From contig OX392536.1 in assembly GCA_947623455.1 (NCBI GenBank), positions 32,679,465-32,743,464 of the forward strand: 64,000 bases of DNA. Reading direction: 5' to 3'. Position 1 is the stretch's first letter; each line of letters opens with the position of its first letter. The notes under the pieces were generated by a model. The model saw only the letters and a list, made by a program, of their open reading frames with translations, did not search any database and was not told the DNA's origin. Source of the stretch: Mimachlamys varia (lineage: Eukaryota > Mollusca > Bivalvia > Pectinida > Pectinidae). Of the stretch, positions 1 through 10,964 are shown one piece after another. The position numbers were made by a program, and so were the translations under genes.

Positions 1-195
1 TATTTCATATCATGTATATTGCATGGTGTTTTATTCTTATGTAGTAAGGCCTACACAAATCCGTAGTAGCCTACCGCCTGCATTTTAAACTATAAAAAAA
101 GAGGAAATTTCAATGAAAATAATTTTGTTCTGAAGTGCAATAAACCTAAATGGATATGTATTTTTACTTAAGTATAAGCAATTCAATTTTGACAG

Positions 196-372
196 GTGAA
201 AGTCTGGTTTCAAAATAGACGAACAAAGTACAAACGAGATCGAGGCCGCGAGGCGGAAGTGAGTGACAGTAAAGCAGAGAGTTTAGCTGCTTGTAACATA
301 CTCAGGATCCTACAAACTCGGGCACCTACCTACCCATCGCCACTCCTACCAACCTACGCCTACCCCTACTGA
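196..372 (+). CDS. Vax: Vax-type homeobox protein, last coding exon (partial)
   Basis: This exon encodes the end of a homeodomain transcription factor that would bind DNA in the nucleus; Vax proteins pattern anterior neural and eye tissue in other animals. A splice acceptor (AG at 194-195) is followed in frame by VKVWFQNRRTKYKRD, the end of recognition helix 3. The next residues contain AESLAACNILRILQ, which resembles the conserved Vax stretch just after the homeodomain (SETAATCSVLRLLEQ in vertebrate Vax) and is not expected in Emx. The intron lies between homeodomain residues 44 and 45, as in Vax and Emx genes. The exon is short, 58 codons before TGA at 370-372, so the tail after the homeodomain is much shorter than in vertebrate Vax. 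Its last ~20 codons (APTYPSPLLPTYAYPY) belong to the first unit of a tandem repeat that continues past the stop. The remaining exons lie before the window. Confidence 0.82.
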   Translation: MKVWFQNRRTKYKRDRGREAEVSDSKAESLAACNILRILQTRAPTYPSPLLPTYAYPY

Positions 373-750
373 CATCATCTTTCAACTGATTACTAACTGT
401 GTTCCCACATACTTGGGGTCAAGCCTATCCATCGCCATTCCTATCAACCTACGCCTACCCCTACTGACGTCATTGTGTTCCTACAGGCCTTGGGCCCTGC
501 CTATTCATCACAGCCCTTAATAACCTACCCTTACTGATATCATCGCATTGTTGTTAATTAATGATTTTTCTACAAATTCGGGTCCTCACCTATCTGTTAC
601 CGCTCCTACAAACCTACGCCTATCTTCGCTGACGTCATCAATGTACATGTGGTAACCAACCTACACGCACTATATATTCCTTCTATCAGCCTTCGCCTAC
701 CATATAATGTCTAAATTTCGACCTTCCAACCCACACTACTGACGTCATCA
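308..750 (+). repeat. Degenerate ~75-95-bp tandem repeat that includes the Vax C-terminus
   Basis: A unit of the form CCTACAAACTCGGGCACCT ... CCTACGCCTACC..ACTGACGTCAT starts near 308, 403, 479 and 569, with more decayed units near 650 and 715. The first unit is translated as the last Vax codons. The later units are untranslated copies of the same sequence, several keeping the in-frame TACTGA. Coding tail and downstream DNA therefore share one origin by tandem duplication. Unit boundaries were set by eye. Confidence 0.75.
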
Positions 751-885
751 AACTGATGTTACTCCTCCGAAATCCTGCAGAGAGTAACTCCGATTCACAA
801 TTCGTGTATCACTCTGACTATAGCAGGGTTGATTCTACAAATCTTTCTTAAGCAGGTCCCCGTATTTCTATCACTGGTGACGTCA
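465..885. promoter_or_regulatory. Cluster of four perfect CRE octamers (TGACGTCA)
   Basis: The palindromic octamer TGACGTCA, the canonical CREB/ATF site, occurs at 465-472, 630-637, 740-747 and 878-885. A near match, TGACATCA, overlaps the Vax stop codon at 370-377. The first three perfect copies sit at equivalent places in successive repeat units; the fourth lies outside the clear repeat. Four octamers in about 420 bases of AT-rich DNA is well above chance. That they act as regulatory sites is inference. Confidence 0.5.
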
Positions 886-2309
886 TAACATCACCATGGG
901 GATAGTGTTGATATCTGTGACGATGGGACAAACCAAATGGCATCCAAACAACTAATCAAATGGCTGTTAATCAATGAACCAATGTTGAAATTTAACTAGA
1001 AAGACTAAGAAATATATTTTTAGTTCGTTTTGTATGTTTGACAAGGGACACTTTCCTTGACAATGATGAAGTGTTCTTTCCGCGTGACATTATTTATTTC
1101 GTGTGTATGACAATATTATAAAAATGTAAGAATGACTTCACGGCTCAGAAACAGACTGATCAAACAGTGATGATCACTTTCTCGATTAAGAAAGAGAGAA
1201 ATGTTACAAACTGATGCAACATATGTAAAAGATATGCAAAATGACATAAACTGGAAAAGTGATTAAGAAATTAACTTTTCATATTGGCCATCCTCCACGG
1301 GGTCGCGGGTTCTATACCCAGGACGGGCACTCGCCAAATACTGGCCGTAGGTTAGTGTTTTTTTCCCTTGTACTTCGGCTGGCCACGAGTTTTAGGAATT
1401 AATACACAAACACGCCAACTCTTATCCATAAATACATATTAAAAAACTTGAACTATAGTAGATCGTGTTATATGAAGTTGAGACCATACGTGTTTACCTA
1501 AAAAGAAACAAGTTTTTTATACTGATTATATACACTAGTACAGTATTTTATACGTAGTACATGAATATGCATTATATATACAATTTTATTGTATGTAAGT
1601 ACATGGTATAATATTGTATACAAGGATCGTTTACCAAACAGTATACATGTGAAATAGTGTATGTATAATATGGTATACTGGTAGGTGTATTCTGAATAAA
1701 GCTTCTGCTACGTTTGACAAATAATAACATTGTATGTGTTGTCGATGAAGTAAGAGAAGAGTACATTTAAGTTGTACGATTGGTGTACTAACAGTTAAGG
1801 GCACGTTTTTCATATTAATATATCAGCTGTTTAGATAAGTATGGTAAGTCCTTATCATGGTCTTGTGAACGCTTTGGTATTTTTTTTAGATACAAAACAT
1901 TGTATACAAATAATGTATACTTTCTATCACTGGTGTCACATTTCTTCGCGATTATGTTTATGGTGATTAAAAACGAAAAACGAAACAATCTTGACTCGTG
2001 ATTATTTTTGCTATGCGCAATGCAGTTTGTGACATGTATCAGCGTTTTCTGCGGAAGATGGCGTGTATATATTCAGTATTGTTTTGATCCTAAATAATGA
2101 CAAAAGTTCAACGCCTGCACATTGTATGATACTTATGGTAGGTCCTAGATCTGGAGGGGTATTTGTATAAAATGACAACAATATGGACACAATCTTATGA
2201 TGCTGTAACAGGAGATAGAAAGGTGACATGTTCATAGTATACAGTTACGTGCCATAAGTCTTTCAATTTTTTTTATTTTGCTATATATTCTTTGTATTTC
2301 CAACTTTTT
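886..2309. other. Intergenic DNA downstream of Vax, no gene seen
   Basis: AT-rich sequence with the SINE fragment and several GTATAC-rich stretches (1490-1930). The short ORFs here are AT-rich chance frames without recognisable motifs or splice context. Confidence 0.5.
1285..1400 (+). mobile_element. tRNA-derived SINE fragment (probable)
   Basis: GGGTTCTATACCC near 1306 resembles a degenerate pol III B box, followed by ACGGGCACTCGCC. The following GGCCGTAGGTTAGTG and TACTTCGGCTGGCC resemble the body of SINE-like repeats I recall as common in bivalves. No clear A box or flanking duplication was found. Confidence 0.4.
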
Positions 2310-3429
2310 TCAATGAATTTTCCTGACTTTTATTCCCAAAGAAATCATCAATTAATGTCAATTAAAAAATTTCCGGATAATTCTATCCCGTCGCTTAGGT
2401 TCGTATTAGAATAATTATATGCCCATGTAGGGCCTACATGTATGTTTGCAGTGATCGAATTTACCGATGAAACACTCGTCACTGCCAACTTAATACGGAT
2501 ATTGTGGTGAGTATCTGTATCTGATTAACATTGGTTCCAAACTAAAGAGAAAGCAATACATTAGACTAAAGTATAGAACCTAGGGCAAATCAGGTGTTGG
2601 TTACGTACATTTGTAGGCCATATATGAACCGAAATCGAAAGTACTTTGTGATATATTAACAGGAGATGATACAGATGTTGAAACTAGTCTCTTATTGTTT
2701 AAAATATTTCATAAGTTAACGTTGACAAAAATCATCTAGGTACTGTAGGCGCGTAATTTGATAAATATGGCAATCCTCGAGTCTAAAAATAGAAACGGAC
2801 GTTTTGGCAAGTTTCCAGTGAGGCGACCAGTGTGCCTTATGTTTATGATTCAGGTTTTTATCGTTCATAAGAGCGGAAACCAAAATAAACAATTTCGGAA
2901 AGGAACATAAAATAAAAAAGTAGAATGAACACAACCAAATTAACTTTTCTTTATATTCATCACGTTAGTGAAATGAAAACTGATGATCATTTCTAAACTG
3001 TATAGACCCAGGGGAAATAACTCTTACTTGTATATCATAAAATAGATAGACTTTAATTTTTATTTAATTTATTTGATAAATCTACATTGTATGAAGTATC
3101 ATAATATAATGATGGTTCATTCTTCTCAAGCCTTTTACTAAAAATATAGCGAAAGTAAATATATCAATCATGGAAAAAATTAAGTGGTCTTAACAGGCAG
3201 AGGCTGGTCTTTACTTAATTTTGTATAGACTGACTACCAGCTCCAACACATTTTATATCTACCTGAATTTTACTACTAGCTTATCTCCCCCTTGTTTTAA
3301 ACTAAGGATCAGGCATCCAAGAGATCATTTTTATCTGACTAATTATTTTCTATAGATTAATTCAACATCTGTGTTCTATGGTAGAGACGGGAGCCAATTT
3401 TGTACAACGTGACATGATTCAGACCACCA

Positions 3430-4380
3430 ATGCATCACATAATTAACTGCAAATCTGGTTAATTAAAGTCACACTACAGTGAAAAAATCACTCAAATTCC
3501 ATGCATTTGACATCAAATAAACAACCGTCTGCACAAAGATAAAGTGTAACACTAATTAAGTCGGTATATAATTTAACACTACAGAAGTATACATTATGTA
3601 TATTATAAGTTGATCATAAAACTAAAGTCTGTATATAATTTAACATTACAGAATTATACATTATGCATATTACAGTGAAAAAAACCTTCAAATTCCATGC
3701 ATTTGACATCAAATAAACAACTGTCTGCACAAAGATAAAGTGTAACACCAATTAAGTCTGTATAAAATTTAACATTGCAAAATTATACATTATGCATATA
3801 ATAAGTTGATCATAAAACCAAAGTCTGTTTATAATTTAACATTACATAATTATACATTATGCATATAATAAGTTGATCATAAAACCAAAGTCTGTATACA
3901 TTTTAACATTACATAATTATACATTATGCATATTATAAGTTGATCATAAATCTTAAGTCGGTATATAATTTGAAATTACAACTATACTCTGTGTATAATT
4001 TGACAACATAACGATAGTCTGTGAATAATTTGACATACTGATTTGTATATAATTTTACATAACAACAATCTGTATATAGTTTGTCATAACACAAAACTGC
4101 ATATAATTTGAATTCACAACAGCAGACTGTATATGATTTGACATTACAACAACAAACTGTATATAATTTGAATTCACAACAGCAAACTGTATATAATTGA
4201 CATTACAACGTTAAACTACAATCTGTATATAATTGGACATTACAACAACAATCTGTATATAGTTTGACATTACAATAACAATGTGTATATAGTTTGACAT
4301 TACAATAACAATGTGTATATAGTTTGACATTACAATAACAATGTGTATATACTTTGAAATTATACAGAGGTAGTTTAATT
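3430..4380. repeat. Heterogeneous tandem repeats upstream of TRIM copy 1
   Basis: Two blocks starting with AATTCCATGCATTTGACATC (3496 and 3690) are followed by repeated 60-70-bp units containing ATTATACATTATGCATATAA and AAGTTGATCATAAAAC. From about 3960 these pass into irregular ~30-bp units of the form CTGTATATAATTTGACATTA. The last part corresponds to the regular 30-bp array at 12311-12780, so the minisatellite predates the duplication. Confidence 0.75.
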
Positions 4381-4429
4381 TTACTTCTAAATTCATAAAT
4401 TTACACACCTGACCCTTCTGCTTCTACAT

Positions 4430-4600
4430 CAGTTTCGAAATTTTGGATTCCATTCTTTTGGCCCCTTGCATCACCGACAAGTCCAAGAAGGACGAAACAG
4501 CTGTATGATGCAGTTTAATTCATTTTTCGGCATACTTTATCTACAGTGTATTACTATTTAAAAGGTGCAAGCATGTACGTGTTACATCATAAGTATATAA
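4430..4600 (+). repeat. Dispersed repeat, copy A
   Basis: The segment containing AACAGCTGTATGATGCAG is also found reverse-complemented at about 44095-44215 and again in plus orientation at about 62050-62160. It spans at least 100 bases. No terminal structure or coding potential was seen. Confidence 0.55.
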
Positions 4601-4826
4601 TTATCGCATGTTGATGAGGTCGATATCGCTGACTTGGAGTTGATTACAGATAAAGCCATGTATCGACCGAATTTAACATGCGATATTGATAAATTATTTG
4701 TTCATATCATCTTGAGAAATTTAACATACCGATTTACTTTTCAATTACGAATGTAGAATTTCAAGTGATGTCCCCTTGCCTGTAACTGGTTTGATTTAAT
4801 TCGTTCACAGATTACGTCCAATCGTA

Positions 4827-6806
4827 ATGGCGGAGGGAGGTTTCCCTCAGAACCCTCTGGATAACCAGAAGCCTGCTATGGACACCCACCTGTTAGAGTG
4901 TCCCATCTGTCTAGAACAACTGCACCAACCGAAGTCGCTCCCCTGTCTTCACTCCTTCTGCCTAGAATGTCTATCCACCTACATCACCAAGGACCTGTCA
5001 GGAAAGATGGCGGCGGCAACCTCCTTTCCTTGTCCCGTTTGTAGGACTATCACACAACCGGTGAATCATTCCGAGGGTAAGGAGAAGTGGGCCCAGCAGT
5101 TTCCAACCAATGATCTGATTACCAGCCTTGTAAAGGTCACGATGGATCAGCCGAGGTACTGCAGGCCTTGTGAGAAAAAAGGAAAACCTGGGATTCCTGC
5201 TTCAATCTGGTGTGAAACATTGAACGTAATGTTTTGTAATTCATGTAAAATCGATCACCATGATTTGGTTCACGTAGGATGTAAAACGGCTGATTTAGAG
5301 AAACCAGGAAAAGTACTGCAACAGCAAGAGCATGTCAGATGTGGAAAACATGCTAAGAAGATGACTTACTATTGTGAAGACCATCAAATACTTGGTTGTA
5401 GTAGATGCATCACCATAGACCACAGACGCTGTGACAAAGTGACAACGACAGACGAATACTGTGAAAAACTGAAGAGGTCCTCAAGACTGGAACATTGGAA
5501 GACATCACTGCAGAAAACTGCTGAGTCCTTTGAGATCCTTATCAAAGAGTTTGGTGAACAGATTCAAACTTTGACAGAGGACCAAGATACCGGATTTAAG
5601 AGTTTAGTAGATCTACGACAAAAGGTTGACGTACGTCTTGATGCTATGCAGAAGGATATCTCAGATGAACTGACAGCAATTTACAAAAAAGAGAAAGAGA
5701 ATCTGGATCTGTCATTGCAGAAATGTGAACGACTGACGTATTCAATTAAAAACACAATTAAAACCTCTGCAACAGTCATCGAGAGGAACGATAGCGTGGA
5801 CACAGTCTTGTTGTACCAGAGAGGCCTGACAGAAGTGAAATCCTACCAGGATCTGGTGACAGAAATGAGGAAGTCCTTCATGGTTGTCAGATTCAAGCAT
5901 TCTTTTGACCCAGATCTTCTCCAAACGGACAAGAACAGTCCACTGACCTTGGGAACAGTCACAATGCAGAAAGAACATAGACCTGTACCAGATCATTTGT
6001 TTACTCCCTTAGCAGAGGGCCGTGTTATGGAGATAACCAAGTTTAGTATAAAGTCTTCCTCAGACAACAGAGATTGCTCCGCAAAGGGAGTCGTTTACCT
6101 ACCAGATGAGCATATCGTTGTAAGCGATTGCAACAACGGGAAGATCAAGTTATTTACAGCTGTAGGGAAATTAGAAGACGTGATTGAAGTTCACGGATCA
6201 CCGTATGACATGTGTCGTGTGGATAATTACACTGTGGCGGTTGCAGTTCCCAATGATGCAATATACCTTATCACAGTGAAGTCCTCAAAACTTACTGTGT
6301 TGTCAAAAATAGAACTGTCACGCGCAGATGGGCCTGATGGTGTTATCCACACAGGTGACAAGTTCATTGTGAGTTGTGGGAGAAAATTGTACAGTATCGG
6401 TGAAGATCAGACCATGGAGCATATACAATCGTTTCCGTTTGAATGCTATCATCTCGCGTACGATCTATTGTCGCATGATCTATACGTCAGCCAAAACAGT
6501 TACAACAAAGGCAACTTAATTGTATCCAAACTGTCAGACGGTAAACGTACAGATATTGCGAAGGTCGATGTCCTGAAATCAGCTTTCGGTATAGATGTCG
6601 ATTGTGACGGTAATGTATATGTGTGTGGGCGGGCATCAAAGAATGTGGTCCAGATGTCTGCGGACGGAACTCGCGTCAGAGAACTGCTGACCATATCGGA
6701 TGGTGTGGACCAGCCCAGAGCAATATCTGTGTGTGGGGACAGGTTCGTGGTAACAAACGAATCCTCAGGGCACAGGAATGAAATACGCCTATTTCAGCGG
6801 TACTGA
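4827..6806 (+). CDS. TRIM-type RING/B-box E3 ubiquitin ligase with C-terminal beta-propeller, paralogue 1
   Basis: A 659-residue cytoplasmic E3 ubiquitin ligase candidate. The RING finger at residues ~25-72 has CPIC, CLHSFCLEC and CPVC with all zinc ligands visible. A first B-box at ~112-150 (CRPC...WCE...CNSC...H) and a second at ~170-205 (CGKH...CEDH...CSRC...H) follow. A Lys/Glu-rich coiled coil covers ~215-330. The C-terminal ~250 residues have repeated GV.YL.D.HIVV / GIDVDCDGNVYVCGR strands typical of an NHL-like beta-propeller. In this family RING recruits E2, the coiled coil dimerises and the propeller binds ligand or RNA. The coding region is one exon; an acceptor (TTCACAG, AG at 4809-4810) lies 16 bases before ATG, implying a 5'UTR intron. 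It resembles the TRIM2/TRIM45/TRIM56-like sets expanded in bivalves; the exact orthology group is uncertain. The paralogue starts at 13566. Confidence 0.9.
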   Translation: MAEGGFPQNPLDNQKPAMDTHLLECPICLEQLHQPKSLPCLHSFCLECLSTYITKDLSGKMAAATSFPCPVCRTITQPVNHSEGKEKWAQQFPTNDLITSLVKVTMDQPRYCRPCEKKGKPGIPASIWCETLNVMFCNSCKIDHHDLVHVGCKTADLEKPGKVLQQQEHVRCGKHAKKMTYYCEDHQILGCSRCITIDHRRCDKVTTTDEYCEKLKRSSRLEHWKTSLQKTAESFEILIKEFGEQIQTLTEDQDTGFKSLVDLRQKVDVRLDAMQKDISDELTAIYKKEKENLDLSLQKCERLTYSIKNTIKTSATVIERNDSVDTVLLYQRGLTEVKSYQDLVTEMRKSFMVVRFKHSFDPDLLQTDKNSPLTLGTVTMQKEHRPVPDHLFTPLAEGRVMEITKFSIKSSSDNRDCSAKGVVYLPDEHIVVSDCNNGKIKLFTAVGKLEDVIEVHGSPYDMCRVDNYTVAVAVPNDAIYLITVKSSKLTVLSKIELSRADGPDGVIHTGDKFIVSCGRKLYSIGEDQTMEHIQSFPFECYHLAYDLLSHDLYVSQNSYNKGNLIVSKLSDGKRTDIAKVDVLKSAFGIDVDCDGNVYVCGRASKNVVQMSADGTRVRELLTISDGVDQPRAISVCGDRFVVTNESSGHRNEIRLFQRY

Positions 6807-6896
6807 ACAAAGCATGTGAGCTTTATGTGAAATATGTATTTCCTGTACGGACAAGACTAAAATGTATATAGCGTGTTGTTTAATTATCACAGTCAG

Positions 6897-6902
6897 AATA
6901 AA
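6897..6902 (+). terminator. Poly(A) signal of TRIM paralogue 1
   Basis: AATAAA about 90 bases after the TGA stop. The sequence differs from that after paralogue 2, because the duplicated unit ends near the stop codon. Confidence 0.6.
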
Positions 6903-7402
6903 GTGCTGATCAGTTATGTTATCCTTCAATTTTGTAAAAGTTGTTGATGGAAAGTGTAGAGACATATTACCAAGAAAAGATTCTAAAGCTGCGATAAAAA
7001 AACTACTTATAACGAGAGAAACAGTCTTATGAATACTATTGAAATCCAAAACCGTCAATCCATATCATGTTATCCATAAACAAAATATTTTATTTCTTAG
7101 AAAACACGCAGGTATATAGCCGTGGTTCTTTAGTGGAATCGTGAAAACAATCTCCACTTGCATGAATTGAAATATTTCTGTTTCTATGTTTTAGTTTTGA
7201 AACACCAATCGCAACGAGTCCAAATTTATATTTTACTGTGTACTTTGCTTTTTTTGAAAGGTCTATTGTCAACTAGCCCTTTATGCGTATATTAGTCGAT
7301 ACTTGTTGTATAAAATAAGAAAGAACAACTAAGAGATATCAGTTATGTAAATAGAATGTTCAACAGAGTTCTAGAATACCTGAAAACCAATCAGTGTGTA
7401 CT

Positions 7403-7796
7403 TTAAAGGCCCAATATACGTAACTTTAGGATAATTTTCGTGATTTTGAAAAATTCTGAAAAAAAATCCAGTTGATAACCATGCAAAAATAAGCCTAAAA
7501 CGAAGTAAATCTGAGCGGTAACTAACATGGAACTCTTGACAAAAAAAGTTCAAAGAATTGAAAATAATTCAGGTGGGGCCCACTTCAACAACAAACCGAA
7601 GGTAGAAGACGGCTCGAAATGGACGCGTGTTTACAAATAGCGTTTTTCAACCGCTGCTGTACCGGTAACCGCGAAAGAGTTCATCTTTAATATTGCTGAT
7701 ATCAGTTAATCTTAACTAAATTTATAAATATAATAAGTTAGTAGGCTTGATTTTCGCTTCAAGTTTTGCCGAAAGTTACGTATATTGGGCCTTTAA
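7403..7796. mobile_element. TTAA-flanked MITE, 386 bp
   Basis: A perfect 21-bp terminal inverted repeat, beginning AGGCCCAATATACGTAAC at 7407 and ending at 7792, encloses AT-rich DNA without coding capacity. Both ends are flanked by TTAA (7403-7406 and 7793-7796), a target-site duplication typical of piggyBac-type transposition. The perfect TIRs suggest recent activity. It lies between the two TRIM duplicates, outside both. Confidence 0.8.
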
Positions 7797-9221
7797 GTCG
7801 ACAATATCTTTGGGTACGATTTTGATTATGATAACAACAGTGTTATTTGTGTTCATTTCACAATATTCAACTCAAAAAGGTGGTTTGTTTTCAGTCTGCT
7901 TTGTCAACTTTGGAATTACATGAATTCTGCATCAGCAAGAGATATAGAATGATGATGTAATATTCTTGACATGCTTTCAAGATGGCGTAATTAGATTGGT
8001 CAAAATCTTAAAACAACGCTTTTAGAATACACAAGAAATCGAAAAAATTAAGATGGCCAACTTGTCTTGAGTATGAAGTACAGAGGCTGCAAAGATCACC
8101 AGAACAAGACCTTTTCATGGGATGTTGTCAGATCCTTATGTAACAGAGTGAAAATAATGTTCTGCATTGCATTTCATTCCAATTGGTACACAGTACGATA
8201 TTAAGTGGAATGATGGCAGAGGTAGCTTCTCTGTCTCTCCTTTTTGTCATTCTGAGGATTGAACTCTTTGTCGCAGTGAAATATTTTAATGATATCTGTT
8301 CCGTAGCTGTTTTATGGCGGAATATGTTGTTTTTCTTGTATTGTTTACACTTTCGCATTACATGATGTGTATCGGGAAACTTATATTTGAAGCTGTTCAT
8401 TCATTTGCATGTTATCTTTCAGACTGACAATTTAGAAAATGCGATGTCTATCCTTATTTCGGTAATTACACATTTTTTAAAACCAAGTGTTATAAACAAT
8501 CTATTTGCACTTTTATCAAGCAATTGCCACTTCTCTGCAGTTGTCCACTACCTTTAAAATATATAGGTACTATAATAAGTAAGGATCCGAGGAAGGTGAT
8601 ACTTGGAATGGAATGTTTTCATAAAATTCTGCCGAATTTCGAAGAGGCCTTCGATGATACTGATATTAGACAAGTACACTTTAGTTCGCTGTAACTTGAT
8701 AATCTTTTTATTATCAGAGACAGTTCATGTATGAGCTTGCTACGTTGTACATTGTTTAATCAGTATGTACATTGTATCACCAATGAGATGGCTCTCTTGA
8801 CTTTGTTGAACAGGACAAAAGTGAACACAAAGTATAACTATTTTTTTTAAATGTTGCTGTTTCAATGTGATAAAGATGGACACTATTTTCTGATGCTGAA
8901 ATAAGGGAATAAATTTGTGATTTGCTGTATATATTGCGTAACTTCTATGTATCAGTCATTTCCGTTGTATACGAATAAAAATTACAGCTCAGAAGAAACT
9001 TAAATGATTCTTGTACGTTAACATCATGCCTTATGGTTATTTCTGGAGAATACAATATCATGAATCTTTATTAAAGCAGACACTGGATCCCCATATCTGG
9101 AATACTGTAAAAAACACATGGAAATCTAAATATAGCAGTTTAACGAACTCACTCAAATACTGTTTGTTCTCAAGAAAATAATACCTTCTATTCTGATGTC
9201 ATTATATAGAGCTGATATGCT
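7797..9221. other. Spacer between the TRIM duplicates, no gene seen
   Basis: No recognisable exon, RNA gene or repeat. Overlapping ORFs of 60-90 codons on both strands at 8128-8400 have no motif and are not supported. Confidence 0.5.
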
Positions 9222-9808
9222 GTCATACGATAACACTTACGGCGGCTGATTGAGGACACCCAAAAATAAATTTTATCTCGTTATAACTATGTAGCATCTC
9301 GTTATAACGAGTTAGTTTTCTCGTTATAACGAGTTAGTATCTCATTATAACGAGTTAGTATCTCATTATAACGAGTTAGTATCTCATTATAACGAGTTTT
9401 TATCTCGTTATAACGACCTACTATCTCGTTATAACGACTTTGTTTCCCGTTATAACGACTTTGTTTCCCGTTATAACGACTTAGTTTCCCGTTATAACGA
9501 GTTAGTTATAATTAGATACTAAGTCGATATAACGGGAAACCTAACTCGTTATAACGAGATAGTTAGTCGTTATAACGAGATAGTTAGTCGTTATAACGAG
9601 AAACCTTACACGTTTTAACGAGACAGTAAGTCGTTATAACGAGATACTAACTCGTTATAACGAGATACAAACCCGTTATAACGAGATACTAACTCGTTAT
9701 AACGAGAGACCTAACTCGTTATAACGAGATGCTATCTCGTTATAAGGAGATAAAATTTATTTTTAGGTGTCCTCAATCAGCCACCGTAGTACGTCATACG
9801 ATAACACT
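9222..9808. mobile_element. Foldback element built of nested palindromes, with a 16-bp flanking direct repeat
   Basis: The left end at 9238 (TACGGCGGCTGATTGAGGAC, then an AAAAATAAATTTTATCT stretch) is repeated inverted at 9747-9788, giving ~40-bp TIRs. Between them more than 20 copies of CTCGTTATAACGAG, itself a perfect 14-bp palindrome with small variants, are spaced 21-22 bp apart. Spacers read TTAGTAT on the left and ATACTAA on the right, reversing near 9500-9530, so the whole element also folds on itself. GTCATACGATAACACT flanks it at 9222-9237 and 9793-9808 and may be a long target-site duplication, although the right copy is separated from the TIR by GTAC. No ORF. Confidence 0.8.
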
Positions 9809-10879
9809 CGAGTGACAATCATGAAATAATTTAAATGAGAAAAAAAAAAATATTTACGTTTAGTATTTTAAATTTGCATGTTCTTTAAGCTGATTGTGCC
9901 GTGATGAACACTGTTCTTCACTTGCAAACTTATCGTACGCTGAACAGCCGATATCTAACTTCATTCATCACTAGACAACATATTGTTTTAATTTACATGA
10001 TGTATATGTCCTATATTTAGTCTTCTTGAACTTTTATTTCCATCACGAATGGATTGAAATACCTCTCCAGTATAAAATGAGTTACGAGGGTGTTTTTGTA
10101 AGAGCGATTTTCATCGCGCAGCAGTAAAACATATCGACTTCGTGATTTGGTCAAATGAAGTTGTTGGAAGTCTGATTTCGGATATAAAAAAACGTCTTCG
10201 TAACAGTGAAACTAAGCGTATCTTATTGACGAGGTAGGATGATGAGATTGGAGACTTGTGTTCAACTGGATGAGTGATTTGGCGAGTTTAAAATTAGGAC
10301 ATAAGTGATCGACCCGACTGAAAACTGCAAGCATTTAAGGTAGGCACAGGGTACGGTTATGTATGGACAAGATCACAGGTGCCAGATAATTTGTTGAACT
10401 AGGAGCTTTTAACATAAACTGATGTTTTTAGATATTTTGTTTTTGAACGTTTCGAAATTTAGATCAACTTCGATAAAAATGCCACCCTAATCCAAACTCC
10501 CCAAAAGTGTACAATTACTCTAGAATCCGTAGTTTAGGTCCAAAACTACGCTGTAAGTGTAACAAATTATCAGGCCCCTGTAAACAAGCTAGGCTATACT
10601 ACAGTAGCCTAGTCTTATAGGTTTCGTGAACACGTTACAACACCCTAGTTAACGGCTGATATGTGTACTGTCGAATGATAACGTACGGAACTTTTTAAAA
10701 CAGGACGAACTCATTTGACCAATCTCAAACTTAAACATCTGACATGAAATGAAATCACGAAATCCGAGTGACGGGCAGATGATCTCCTTCCGCACGATCA
10801 TTCAATGGACCTGAGAGGAGTCTACGATATGAGACTGGCATATCTTATTGGCATGTAAACCAGCTGTACATGTAAAACA
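9809..10879. other. Intergenic DNA, no gene seen
   Basis: No long ORF, repeat or hairpin was recognised before the inverted repeat at 10880. Confidence 0.45.
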
Positions 10880-10964
10880 GTAGTATACAGTCGATATGAA
10901 TACAATTTGGGCGACATTCTATTTATCTGTTACCCAAATTGTATTCATATCGATTGTATACTAC
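10880..10964. repeat. 85-nt hairpin with 32-bp arms
   Basis: Arms 10880-10911 and 10933-10964 are reverse complements except for one position (G.U or A.C when folded). The loop is 21 nt. It lies just before duplicate copy 2 and is not found before copy 1. Size and shape resemble a microRNA precursor, but stems this perfect are also typical of tiny MITEs. Confidence 0.7.

Larger units (their letters stand above)
2310..6815 (+). repeat. Segmental duplication, copy 1 (TRIM gene plus ~2.5 kb upstream)
   Basis: Matches 11040-15556 in the same order and orientation, at an offset of 8739 at the start codons. Shared marks include TTTCCGGATAA near 2368/11068, GTGGTGAGTATCTGTATCTG near 2504/11208, AGAAACGGACGTTTTGGCAA near 2790/11545, the 30-bp minisatellite field, the hairpin before the gene, and the 5'UTR acceptor. 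Similarity stops just after the stop codon, so the duplicated unit ends at the gene's 3' end. Confidence 0.85.

Noticed and set aside
3430..4380. Origin or telomere-like repeat
   Set aside because: Units are 30-70 bp AT-rich minisatellites without telomeric hexamers.
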